In this document: one piece after another, positions 47,600 through 60,189 of the stretch
Layout: the number at the start of each line of letters is the position of its first letter
Position numbering within the stretch: position 1 is the first letter of the stretch
NCBI RefSeq assembly: GCF_937616625.2
Contig: NC_065571.1
Span: forward strand, 14,634,501-14,698,500
Length of the DNA: 64,000 bases
Origin: Mercurialis annua
Lineage: Eukaryota; Streptophyta; Magnoliopsida; Malpighiales; Euphorbiaceae
Reading direction: 5' to 3'
Translations under genes and position numbers: made by a program
Notes under the pieces: generated by a model
Seen by the model: the letters and a program-made list of their open reading frames with translations, nothing else
Told to the model about the DNA's origin: nothing
Database searches by the model: none

Positions 47600-50500
47600 A
47601 TCACCACACGTATGAGCGCAAAATTACAAGTTCAACAATTTGGTACCTCAAACGACTTCTCAAAACACGACACGAGTGAACGAAATAAAAATTTTAAACC
47701 GAGAATCACCAAAGCGCTTACAAGGGAGATTTCCAAAGAATAACAAGCTCAAGTCTTGATGACTACCGAAGCAACACTACAAGTGTAGGAACAATCCAAA
47801 AATTTAAATCGTAATAATACGGAGCCAAACTTCAACATTGCAAAACCGAAACATACAGAAACTCACAGCTAGAATTAAATCTTACATTCCATAACACCTA
47901 TTCACTATATCGCTTATAGTGGTCTCAACACCAAATGCATCATATGAGAAAACTTAAAACGCCCGCCTAACACAGCATGTAAGCAAATCAATAAGTCATC
48001 CTGATTAAACTACGCTCTCACAAATAACTGTTGAAACTAAATGCCATCAGAATCGTCTTGGTCCAAACAACTAATATCATCTATATAATACTAACAACTT
48101 CGCGAACCAAGACGTAGTAAAACAATTAACGCATTTTCGAGGAATATACAATTTAAACTTCTGACAACAATCCTCTGAAATTATAAACATTTTACTCGTT
48201 AACTCGCAAATCACCAGATTTTTTTCCATCATCCAACTGTAACTTCGTATACTACAAAAGATCATTCAGATTGAAACCGCACTTTGATTTAAAAGTCATT
48301 AGTATCTCAGGTTTAAATTTATTTTCAAACCGAATATAAATAATATGTGGGAAAAATCCTCCAATTTATAAACGCATCAAAACAGTTAAACATTCTCATT
48401 TTGAATTCACTTCTGAACCTTACTTTAAAATTAAATATCACGACTTTATAAAATCGTTCAATTAGAAAATTCTAAACATCCATTTTAAATCAAAGCTGAC
48501 AAAATTTCATCACTTCCTCAAAAAGGTAAAATTTTGTAAATAAAAATCCATTTGCTTATGAAATAATTTTATATAGGTTTATCACACATTTTTTTAACAG
48601 AAATGAAATATGTAAAAACAAAATCTCTTTTAATTTTTTCAAAGTAACACACTCTTAGAGCACAACCAAGTTTCTTAAGCCGATAATCCTCAATTCATAA
48701 AACGTAAGCTGACACAATCTTTCCAATCCGAACTTAATATATTACCGAACTTAACACAACTATACCTCGAGGGCAACCTTATAATCAATCTCTCCTTTAC
48801 GAAACACGGATATTCCAACAACAAAACAAACCCTTACAATGCAATCATTCTTAAATCACCACCGTCGTCACAGAGTATTTGTTTAGATACCAACCAGATA
48901 AAAATTTCAAAACCGTTTGAAATTTATTAACTCTTTAAACCAAAATTTTACAATGTAACTCGCGAGTTTTTGACAAACTATGTTTCTCAAAAAGTCTTAT
49001 TGATAAAAATTTATTTTACGTAATTGTGCACCAGGGTGATGACAGCTCTTACCCCAAAGAGTTGCATTCAACCCTAAACATTTTATGCCGTGATGAATGT
49101 ACTAAATGCATGTATCATTTATTTATATCTCTTTTAATTAGTGAATATACTTAATGCAGTTTCCTATTTATGGCATCTAAAATGCATGATCATGACATGT
49201 CTGGCCACAATTACGTGATAGAACATTTCAATCACTTTAACAAGTTAACATTTGAACTCAATTTCCCTTTAAAGCATATATTAAACATTACACTCTGTGA
49301 GACGTGTACTCGACTATCTTGACATATTTACCCATCTCCATTATTTTAGCCCAGCAATTTAAATCGTCATAAACGAAGTAACCCAATTCGACAACGTAAC
49401 CAAAATTTTCCTAATAAACGAATTCCGCCTCAAATCAAACTAAAATTATTCCTAAAATAACAATACAACACGACCGCCTTCACAACTCCACCATCAGTTT
49501 TGGTATTTCATCGATTAACTAGATGAAAACACAGAGTATTTATATACCGATCGACCTCGAGTCACAGTTTTCCACATCCTTTTCTAGAATGCCAAAAGCT
49601 AAAATTTTGATACTCCTAAATTTCTCACAACGAACCCGATCTAAAAACGCATAACGTTTGAAGCTTAACGCACGTGGCAAACACCACATATAGAATTATT
49701 CCGTTAGTGTTGAGTAATATTAACTCAATCATCATCCTCAATATACAGAATCCATCAACAATTATGAAGAGTTGCTTCTCCAATTTCTTGATACCAATCT
49801 CAATCATCTCGATTTTCAAAGTTCAAAAGTTAGTTCCGGGTAATCCAATTATAACCTCTAAAATAATCGCAGGGTCTAAACAAAGGTTCGAACCCCACAT
49901 CGACACCAATGCCAAGGTTACGCCAAAGAAAAATAGTGAGAAATGTCCTCACGTGATACCCACACGAAGAGGCAAAAATAATACAATAATTACATGGCAT
50001 AACTTAACCGAACGTGCGAAGCACACTAAGAACAACAACCCAACAGTTTAAGATTATTACAAAATCGAGAACCACTCAATCATGTCTTAACCCGCATTTA
50101 ACCCAAACGTATTGCCAAGAAATAAATCATAATAATGGTAGATAAACAACTTAATACCAAATAATTGAGCATGTAACATCTTATCTGATAAGCAATTTCT
50201 TGCCGAGATGGCAACAACTCAAACAGCCTAAAAATGATTAAAATATTAAATCCTGAGTTAACATGCTCAAAACGAAAAATAAGATCAAAATGTATTTTGG
50301 TATCGATCAAAAGGTATGCATCAAAATTCATTTCGAATATATAATTAACAAAATAGATTTTGAGTTCATGTGGAGTCCCACAGTTTAAAAATCATTTTCC
50401 GGAAACCTCTTTTATAAAAACAATGGTTAAATTTCACTAACATCTCAATTTATAAACCATAGAATTAGCCGAGTAATTACTACTTCCAAACTCAACTCCA

Positions 50501-51400
50501 AATTTGGGCGACCCAAGTCAGACCGAGAACAACAATTTTTAAAACGTACTCAAAACATTTTCAAATCCGGAAAAAAAACGCAATTTAAAACAAAATCTCA
50601 ATCTTTTCAAAATAGAGAACTCGACAACACCAAAGTAACAACGTCAAATTCATCACCCAAGTGAGAAATCAATAAAACTTAAATAATTTTTTCAAAACAC
50701 ATACTTCGGCCAATACTAGCAAACCAAGCATAAGACCAACAACACCGAAGTGTCGACAAACCACCAAACGGTAAAATTTCAAAAGTAACTTTAAATCGTT
50801 AAAATAGTATCACCTTTTAAAATAAATAAAATTATTTTGAAAATAATCGTTTCGAAACACCAAATCAAACGTAAAATTTACATTTTTAAATATGAAAAAA
50901 TCATTTTATTCGAAAGAACAACCCTTTTGGAATCATCAATCAAGTGTAAAATTTTAAAATACAATAAATTCATTTTACAGGCGAAGTAATGAAAATCATA
51001 TTTTTAGGGATTGTGTCCAGGATATCCATCCGACTTTTATGTTAATACACCAGTCAGAGCAAAAATAATTTTCTCAAAACAATAAAACCAATACGTGGCC
51101 AACAACGTAAAACCACAAATCATGATAAAAGATTTAATGGCCAAAAATCATTTACGCCATAAACAAGGCCAAAGCCTAAAAAAATATTATTTTTAATAAT
51201 CCATGTCAAACAAATATAATCCAGTCGGACCAATCCGACAACAAACTAGAATAATAATAAAGAATTCTAGTTTACTACTACGGTTTAAGAATAAAATAGT
51301 TTGACATCTTTATTAAAATAAAATGGAACCTCCGAGGAAAGTAAAGAAATAAAGATCAACTGACTCTCTCAAAATAATAACCCTGAAAAAATTGGAAAAA
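47600..51400. other. Long non-coding stretch, probably decayed retroelement
   Basis: No open frame longer than about 125 codons and no reverse transcriptase, integrase or gag motif was recognised on either strand. It is A-rich on + and contiguous with the LTR-like segment that follows, so it may be the eroded interior of the same element. Confidence 0.35.
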
Positions 51401-54222
51401 TAACGGGGTCAGATATACTGAGATGAGTTCATAACACTATTTACATTTATTAAGTGGAAAACCTTTAAAATCGTTTAAAACATTTTATATAAACATTACG
51501 AGTAATAGTTGGAATCCTAATCCACAATATTATAAAATAATACTTTAACCCAAAAGGCCTGGTCCCGAGAGCTGAGCTACACCGAGTTAACACCGATCAT
51601 ACTTAATCCATCTACAGAGTCCCGAGAGCTAATCTACACCGAGTTACTCTACCTGGTCCCGAGAGTTATGCTCACACCGAGTTACCACAATTCACAATAT
51701 ACCTTACCCAGATCATTACCGGTGCGCACTCAGTCCTAATGATGCCCATTAGGTAGCATGTTCCAACTAAGAGCCATAATGAGAAAACAGTTTGAAATAT
51801 GCATATACAATATATGTACAGCAAAATAACAATTTACTTAATAAAGCGGTAAATAGTAAAAACTCACTGCTTGCTAATCCACATGATAACCTGGCAAGCA
51901 ACTAATCCTGGTTCGTCTCTGAAGCACAAACAGTTCGACGAGTCTAAACAATATAAATAATTATTAAAATGGACCCTAACTCTAGAGAGTGCTAGACACC
52001 ACATAGGACTAGCACAAATAACACGTCAAGGTGAAGTAATACATAGTAAATACAATACCCAGATAATTAACAAAACATAAACAAGCCAAGTCTAATGAGT
52101 TCCCGCTTTAAAATCCGTTTCGGAAAGTATTATTTAAATAATGTTTAAATAATAAATTAAATCAATTTTCAAATAGTGGGTTAGCCGAGTTACCGATAAC
52201 TACCAAGCTAACCTCACATGTCGGGCGACCCAAGTCTAACCCGACCAAAACGTTTTATCAAAAATATAACCCACAATTTATAATTCTATAAAGTACTTTT
52301 GATAAAATTAATAAAATTAATAAAAATTAAATATTAAAATGAAACTCAATATCTTAAAACACAAGTAACCAATAGTTATCGTCAATTACTTGACTAAAGT
52401 AATTTAGGAAAATTATTTAAAAGCAAATTTGCAATTTTATCCAAATTGGCATGCCAAGCCAACATTTCCAAAACCCATAATTATTCAAGTAATTATTCGT
52501 TTAAAAGATTATGATATAAATTATCATTTTCAAATTAGAATACTCAAACAATTTAAATTATAATTGAATCAACATTATTTTTTATTTACAAAATAATGTT
52601 AACAAAAAGAAATTTAGAAATCAAAACAATAATTGAAGGTCCGACTTTAAAATCGGTATAAAAATCAATACTCTTTTATAAACAAAAAAAAGACACAACC
52701 ATTAAGAATTACAAAACCAAATGTTTATAACCTAATTAACAACAATTTAATATTGCTGAGATTAATACCCAAAGAATACAAATCATGACTCATATCATTA
52801 GAACATAAATTAACCAAACAATTCAAAAGACCCAATACTGCCGCCAATTTGTAATTCAAAAACCCACCATCAATAATAGCCAAAAATGAAATCAACAAAA
52901 GAATGATTCAATCGCAACAGTGCCCAACACACAACCAAACCCACATTGAACACAACATCATTTTCAGAAAATCAAATGCACAGGAGATAAGAAAGCCAAC
53001 ATATTTCAACATCAAATTGACAGTAGCCAAACAATATACAGACCTCAAGACACTTACAAACTCCATTGAATATGAATCAAATCTTGATGTAATTCAGTTA
53101 ACAACTATTTAACACATGAGATTTAATCTCAAACAACATAAATATCACTAACAAAAGAACAAGGTCAATCGGCAGCAACATGAAGAAGAAACGCAACCAA
53201 CAATATCATTTACAACGATAAAACGACGGCGCGTATAACGGAGAGCATAACGTACAGAAATAACGAGTTTCAAGCGTATAATTGACGAGAACGATGAGTA
53301 CTACGACATCGAAGAAACGGATCTCAATTCGATGCTAAAATGAAAGAGAACGAGCTAAGAAACGGTGGTGATGATATCGAATGAAATAACAAAACTGACG
53401 TGATAAACTTACCGATAACGAAAGCAAACAAGAGGAATGAATGGTGAATATTCTCAGAGTGCTTTTGGGGTGAAGAAGTCGGCTAGGTTTTGTTTGATTG
53501 AACGGAATGAATTTGGGTTTAAAACGGAATTTAAAAAGCTAAAGACTTTGCATGGTAACAGGTCTCTGTATATTGTTTGTGAACTGCAAAGTTTAAAAGG
53601 CCTATATCACAAAAGTGCCCTAGATAAAATTACCGAGAACCAAAATTATTACGAATTCTATTTACTAGAGGTTACGTTTGAACCTTCTTGCTCTAAAAAA
53701 TTAGAAAGACTTGTCTGAAATCACCGGTTGGATTGGTCCAACCAAGAAAAACATGGGCCTTTTTAGATATTGTGGGAAAAATGGTACTCCTAACTTCATT
53801 TGTTTAGTCATCCCTAGCTGACATTCAAATTGTTTGGTATATAACATTCGAGTTAAGATTTGCGTCTATTAGTATAAGATGTGGTATTCTCATTTTATCT
53901 TTTTCCTTTCTCATTTTGTAATGTTGCTGTTAAAGAAAGGAAATAACGCATATAATGCATGGAAAAGAAAAATAATGACCCTACACTAATACACGTTTTT
54001 ATATGAAGGGGGTTTGTGTTAATTTAATCAATTCATAAAATTTAAATTAAATAAATAAATTATTTTTTATGCATGAGACATATAATAATTATTTAAAAAA
54101 GAAAACTATTAATAAATAACTAATTATGAATTCGCAATAATAACCGTAACCACAAATCCGCAACGACTCAAAATACTACTGGAAACTCATCGGAATATGC
54201 CGGAAAAATACGGGATATTACA
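51400..54222 (-). mobile_element. Putative LTR of a retroelement (minus orientation)
   Basis: On the minus strand the segment starts TGTAATATCCCGTATTTTTC at 54222, an LTR-like TG start with a CCCG box. Near its lower end is a triple repeat of GGTCCCGAGAGCT...ACACCGAGTTA (51561-51690), a pattern I associate with plant retroelement LTRs. The partner LTR and internal coding region were not found, so it may be a solo or truncated LTR. The lower boundary is uncertain. Confidence 0.4.
51561..51690. repeat. Three tandem-like GTCCCGAGAG...CACCGAGTTA units
   Basis: Units start at about 51561, 51619 and 51655. Each carries CCCGAGAG followed about 10 bases later by ACACCGAGTTA. The sequence is well kept compared with its surroundings. 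Confidence 0.7.
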
Positions 54223-54860
54223 TACAGCCTCCGCTAATCGTATATATCCATCTCTTTTTATATTTACTTAGTGATAATTCAGCAGAATAATAAAAATGAT
54301 ATAGGTATTTTCAAAAACCAGCCTGACTATTTATGGAATAACGCATTTTACCGACGTCTGATTTAATTAATTCTAATGTCACCAAAAAACCAACTCGAAT
54401 ACATACAACTTTTGTGAAGACGACAAATTCGGATTTATCCTCGAAAAGGGACGTAATTGCCCATAAAGATGCTGCTATTAAAGTCATCTTCACTATTCAC
54501 CAACATATTTTTGTGATAATAATATTTTATTTAATATTTTATAATTAAATATAATTTATTTATTAGTTTATTATTTATTTGATCAACATTATGAATTATT
54601 TTATCTTATTAGTTTTATACATATTTAATTGCTTCATATTCAACAATTAAATATTAAGGAAATAAATTTAATTCTTTAATTATTTGTTATGTGGTAATGA
54701 GGAAAGAAAAAAAATAGCATGTGTATTTTATTTTATTTTTGCCAGAAAGACTAAATGAAAAAGGAGCAACTAAATACTAAGCATTTTTTCATTGCTTTTT
54801 ATGTAGGTCCGGTAATAATTGTTTTGTAACCTACAATCATAGTTTTCAAGAGATAAATTT
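54223..54860. other. AT-rich intergenic stretch
   Basis: No gene or element is recognised. Confidence 0.4.
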
Positions 54861-54869
54861 TAGGGACGA

Positions 54870-55650
54870 TGCTAAAAGTACCTAAAATTTTAAAAATATT
54901 TACAAAAATACCTGTAAACTTTTTTATTTATAAAAAATATCGACTAATTTAAATTAATTACAAAATTATCAAAAAATGAAAATTATTTACAAAAGTACGA
55001 TGTATATAATGTCGGTATAATTATGGTATAATTTCGGAATATTAAACCTATAAATCAGATAATTTAAAAATAGTATTTGGTTTATTATTGGTATAATGTT
55101 AGTATATTGTCGGTATATCGATTATTAAATTTTATATATATTTTCTAGTTGATAACATGTAAAAAAAAATTATATGTATTTTTCGCTATAGTTGGTAATG
55201 AACTAGAGAATTTGTATATTGTTGGTATAATTTTAGTATATTGTTAGTTTAATTTTTAGTATACGATGCGGTGTAATGCTGGTGTAATAATAAAACTTCA
55301 GTATATTTTGATGTGTATACTCTTGGTATACTGTTGGTATAATTTTAGTATATTATTAATTTAATTTTTAGCATATGATTCGATGTAATTTTGGTAAATT
55401 ATTATTTAATATTAATAAAATCTCAGGATGCATAATGTTGGTATAATTTTGGTATAACGTTGGTATAATGTTGATATAATGTTAGTTTATTAGTATACTG
55501 ACATTATACCTACAGTATACACCGTATGTTTGTAATTATTTTTTATTTTTTGATACTTTTGTAAATATTTTTAAGATTTTTGTAAATGAAAAAAGTCAAC
55601 ATGAAGTTTTGTAATTATTTTCATTTTTTTGGTAAAAGATGTAATTTTCT
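54870..55650. repeat. GGTATAATNTTGGTATA degenerate array with inverted ends
   Basis: About 20 loose copies of GGTATAAT/GGTATATT words lie between 55010 and 55500. The array is bracketed by AATATTTACAAAAATACCT on the left and its rough inverse (GATACTTTTGTAAATATTTT) on the right. This suggests a non-autonomous TIR element with amplified internal units. Confidence 0.5.
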
Positions 55651-55811
55651 CTAAACTTTATATCTTATTAGCTTTGTCTTTTGGCGCTGTATCCATCCAA
55701 ACGTTGGATCATAGGTTGGGCCAGAAAAGTAAGAGTCTCTATATACTTTTTGAAGGGCCAGTACCACCCTTAGCTCTTACTTCTATCAGTCGTTGTTTAG
55801 GAAAAAAATTT

Positions 55812-56018
55812 AGGTAAATTAGTCCACCACGTAATTAATGAACTAAACTTATCACATTATAACATGTCATTAAAATAATGGCACTATCGTAGTATTACTA
55901 TTCAAAAAAAGTGTAAATAAGCAATAAACAAAATTACGATAGTGCCACTATTTTAATTATATGTCATAATGTGATAGGTTAGTTCACGGATGACGTGGTA
56001 GACTGAGTTTACCTAAAA
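55812..56018. mobile_element. Palindromic MITE (copy 2)
   Basis: Same family as 16206-16412. It shares TTAGTCCACCACG at the left, ATTACTATTCAAA in the centre and GACGTGGTAGACTGAGT at the right. It is diverged from copy 1 and has no ORF. Confidence 0.6.
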
Positions 56019-57311
56019 AATTCTCGCTGTTTAGCCTACAGAATTTGGCAAGTCGTAATGGGGACATGCCTCCACACTCACACTTTAAAAGATTAAATTT
56101 CTTAAGAGACACATATAAAATCCTATTGATAATGTGGGGGAATTAAATTTTTAACTAATAACACTTGAGATTCTAGCAGTCGATTTACATCTCAGGTAAA
56201 AAAAAAATGGAGACATGAAATGGTTCCATCAATAAAGCCAAATTTATTCTTGGACAACAATGTGTTTTTCATGACTCTTCGCCATGTTGAATTATTTTCT
56301 TCTTTTAAAAGACATAAACTAAAGACTGCTCTTGAATTTTCAAATAGGTGTAAATCAGTGTTAATTGAATTTCACAATGATCCTTGGTGTTTGTAAGTGT
56401 TCAAATATTGTTTACAACTTTTTTGTTAATTAAATTTCACAATGATCCTCAGCTACTATGTTAAATTTATATCAATTCGCTTGTTTTCTTTCATTGCTAG
56501 GTAATTGTATTCATAGTACTATAACATCAATCAATCACACTAATTTAGAAATATAAATATTAAAAAGAAAACATAATTAAAAAAATCATATCAAATATTT
56601 AGGTGTGAAATTATAAAATTTCCAATATAAGAATCATCTGAAATCATGGAATTTCCAATAATTTATATTAAAAAAATTTAATAATTTTGTTGGGTTACAA
56701 GCAATGACATCCTTTATTGTTCGAAAACAAAACAATGTCATTTATAATATTTAGATAAAAGGTACAAAAAAATTCTCATAGTTTTTATAAAGGTACGTAT
56801 TAGCTCTTAAACTATTTTTAGGAACAATTAAGCTCTCTTTATTTTTAAAATAGAATAAATAAATCTTTTCATCCAACACAATTGGAAACACTTGTTAATT
56901 GCTGACACGTCTCTCATGACCATATAGAAAAATGGTTCAAAATAATCTCAAAATATTTATCAAAAACTTGAGAGACTAAATGTCCAAAAGGTATATTAAA
57001 AGGGTTTAAATGCTCTTTTTAAAAAGATTAGAGGATTTTTTTGCACAATTTGAAATATCAAGAGTTTAAGTTGCCTGAAAGAAAAAAAACTTAAAGTTGT
57101 TCTTTTCAATAACTTATACATTTATATGGATCATGAAGTGTTTTAGCACAAGATAGCATGTTCTGATATGGATCATGAGTATGAGTAGATCAAATTTGGC
57201 AAGCAATCAGAGTGTTGTTCATCAGACCATCACCGTCTGACAAGCAATATGATTCTATTTGATCTTACAAATTTCTCATAAGAAGTCAGATTTCATCAAT
57301 TTATTTTGAAA
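56019..57311. other. AT-rich intergenic stretch
   Basis: No gene or clear element is recognised. Confidence 0.4.
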
Positions 57312-58041
57312 GGATCAATTTACCTCCCGGAGTTGGCATAGCGTATCAAAAAAGACAATTATAAAAAAATCAAACAAAAAACTCCAATCTTTGGCAAACC
57401 GTTTCGAAAACCCCTCCTCCACTCTAATCCCCAAGAGCGAAACACATGTTCCATTTAGTATGATTTTTTTTAAAATTAAATCTTATGATTTATTACATTT
57501 TTGAAATTGCATTTAATTTTTAAATAACAATCATTCCTTTACAATTTTAAAATTTTAATATCATATTAATTATAAATAAAATTTTAAGGACCGTTTCTTC
57601 CGTTTTTCCAGTTAATCATTTTTTTTGGTTTCTCCGTCGCTTGTCGCTTACATGGACCTTCCAACATAAACATTTTCTTTGTGCAGGCCGTTCGTCTTTG
57701 TTGTCAGCGACGTTTAATTCAACAGCAAAATGGGTTCTGCTGGTGATGGAGAGAGCAAGATAAGTAGCTAAACCAACGGAGGCTGGTGTGCAGCCGACGA
57801 CCGATGAAGGACAATCAATTTTTTATGTTTAATTTTTATTAACTAACAATAATCAAGGTTAGTTAGGGATAATTAGAGTTAATTAGGATTTAAATAGGGA
57901 TTTAATTAGATTTATAGTATTAATTGGTTAGATTTAATATCTTTTTTTTTTAATTAGAGGGAAAATGTTAGAAATTTGTCTATCTTTTTCATAATTGACT
58001 ATTTTAATACTTCGTACCAACTTGAAGGGGTGAATTGATCC
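57312..58041. mobile_element. Non-autonomous TIR element
   Basis: The left end GGATCAATTTACCTCCCGG and the right end CCTTCAAGTT-type inverse (GGGGTGAATTGATCC) form imperfect inverted repeats of about 55 bp. Inner paired words are AAAAAGACAATTATAAAA and CATAATTGACTATTTT. A related left end occurs near 45645. No ORF is present. Confidence 0.5.
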
Positions 58042-58211
58042 TTTGTTCAATTCATCATACTACACTATAGTAAAATTATTATTTTTACAAAAAACTGAAT
58101 GAAATTCTCTTCAACAAATATAGTTTGCATATATGTACAAAGTACCTTGTTTTCTACTTCCGTACTACATACAAATTTTGCACATCTGCTTAACATATAA
58201 GAAGTTAAAAC

Positions 58212-60132
58212 TTAAGCATCTTCACCGTCGCTCATTGCACTTCGGGTATCGATAAAGACTCCCGCTGATAAGTCCATCTCGTCGACAATCCTCCCCCTAA
58301 TAAAATAAGCATACATACGTACATATTCATTTAAGAGAATGACGGAAAGGAAATAAATCTAAATTATTTTACAAAATAAAAAGAGCTATACCTCTCGAGA
58401 ACATACTTCCCTTCTTTATACTTTTGCCCTTTCTCGTGTGCTGCCTCCTAAACAGAAATAATGCATTACAATAACTGAAAAGTTAGTTCGGCTAGGTTCG
58501 CACTCCAAAAGTGAGCTGAAATCTGTTTTACTTCCGAAAAAAACCCGAAATGACAATTTATTTTTTATAATGTCAAAACGAACCGAACTGAACCAACTTT
58601 ATTAGTTCAGTTCGGTTTGATTCAGTTTTTGTACACCTCTACTTATATGTATGTGTGCGTGTGAAAAAGAGCGAAGGCGTACATATTTCCAACCAACAAT
58701 TTGTCCACAAGAGCAGCAAAATATATCAGCCACAGTATGCAATCCTGAAAGCATCATCCTCTCCTCTAAGGTTCCAATTGTGATGTTCACTCTGTAAATC
58801 ATTAGCTCCGCAATATTAATTGAGCTTTACTATTAACATATATCCCTACAAAGCTAAACATGTAGATTTTTCTCAAGCTGTGTAATGAGAAACAATAAAT
58901 GGATTCAGAATTTTTTTCAACCCGGACCTAACTTCTAATTCACTTCTGATTTTCCGGCAGCTCGGGCTTAACCTCCTTCTAGACCTAAATTCACTTCAAC
59001 CCTACCTCTACTTTTTTTAAAACAATGTGCCCTATTCTTTAAAAATTTCCGATCCCCGTCGCGTTGGAGCGCACCCTAGCCTAAGGGTAGTTCCGTCCCT
59101 AACTATGAATTTGTCACACTTAAGTATACTGCGAACTACTCGTAGCATCTAGGCGATTGCTCCATTGTGTATCAAAACTTCTCCAATACGATTAAAAGTT
59201 CGAGCTCGAGAGTTACATATAGTAAACTAGTAAGGATAATGATTTGGAGTGTACATTGGCACAAAATGAAAGTCATATCAACGCAGCCTTTTGAATCTCA
59301 TTTAAAATTTCTTAGTAAATTTTTTTTTAATATTTAATGGCTAGAGTGCATCCGCTCTGCGATGTGCACTCCGAATCATCACACAACGAATAATTATCCG
59401 AAAAAAATAATTACATTATATTGCACCTAAATTTACATCAAAATAAGTAGTTATAAGACGATACATGTGCAACTAAAAAAAGAACTCACGCATTATTGAA
59501 GAGGTATGCCTTTCCCCTGCGGCAATGAAAAGACTGTCCAAATAAATAAATAAAAACGTTATGAACACAACTAGAAATTTGATACTAAAATCAAATGCAA
59601 TTTCTTCATCAAGAACACAAATGCAACCATTTTTAACCTTCTCTAATTAGATTGTATGTTGCACGAAAATGAAAACGTTCAATCCGAAAATGAAATTATA
59701 TATAAATATGTTGGTGTTTCAATTTTTTTTTTTTTAAAAAAACGAAAATAGTTAATCTATTAATGATGATCATTACGCCTTTATCTTACTACTTATTTAT
59801 CAATTTCCCTTGAACTTGCCACCTATGGGAAATTAACATTAAAACTAACTAAATTTTTATGTGAACTTATTAATCTTACTCATTAGTCTAAATTTTAATA
59901 AGTTAGATATAAATTTTTGATCAATTAGCCACTACAAACAATTTCAAAATTAATACATTGATAAGAAAAAAGTAACAAGTTGAAGGACTAATTAATAATA
60001 TGAATGAAAGAATTGAGTAGATATGGTGATGAATACCCTGGAGACAAGATCAAGAGGAAGGGCTAAATGGGTATTACAGAATTTGCATCTGTAAGACCTG
60101 CCTTCTAGCTCCACCACAAATACTCTGCCCAT
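58212..60132 (-). CDS. Yippee-family zinc-binding protein
   Basis: There are five exons: 60132-60037, 59533-59490, 58791-58683, 58447-58392 and 58296-58212. They are in phase and encode 129 aa, the usual Yippee size. The Yippee fold carries two CxxC pairs, C16/C19 (CKFC) and C72/C75 (CCSC), with exactly 52 residues between them. The family core words [41 protein letters not shown] and [12 protein letters not shown] are all present. The tail is acidic (SDGEDA). The start is placed at MGRVF as in relatives; an in-frame ATG 57 bases upstream (60189) would add 19 residues lacking family similarity. The gene resembles Arabidopsis At5g53940. Yippee proteins are small, widely conserved zinc proteins; related folds act as ligand receptors in E3 ligases, but the role of this plant member is not known. 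Confidence 0.93.
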
Positions 60133-60189
60133 GAAAAAAGCCTGGTTTTTTTTTTGCTCTTGGTATTGAAGAGTGCAAGTGGATAGCAT

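Noticed and set aside
49674..50051. 125-codon frame in the A-rich region
   Set aside because: Low-complexity Ile/Asn/Lys composition fits chance in AT-rich DNA; no homology recognised.
47600..54222. Full-length coding retrotransposon
   Set aside because: No gag, protease, reverse transcriptase or integrase motif could be read on either strand, and only one LTR-like end was found.
60133..60189. Upstream in-frame ATG adding 19 residues to Yippee
   Set aside because: Family members begin at MGR; the extension has no similarity, so the inner start was chosen.
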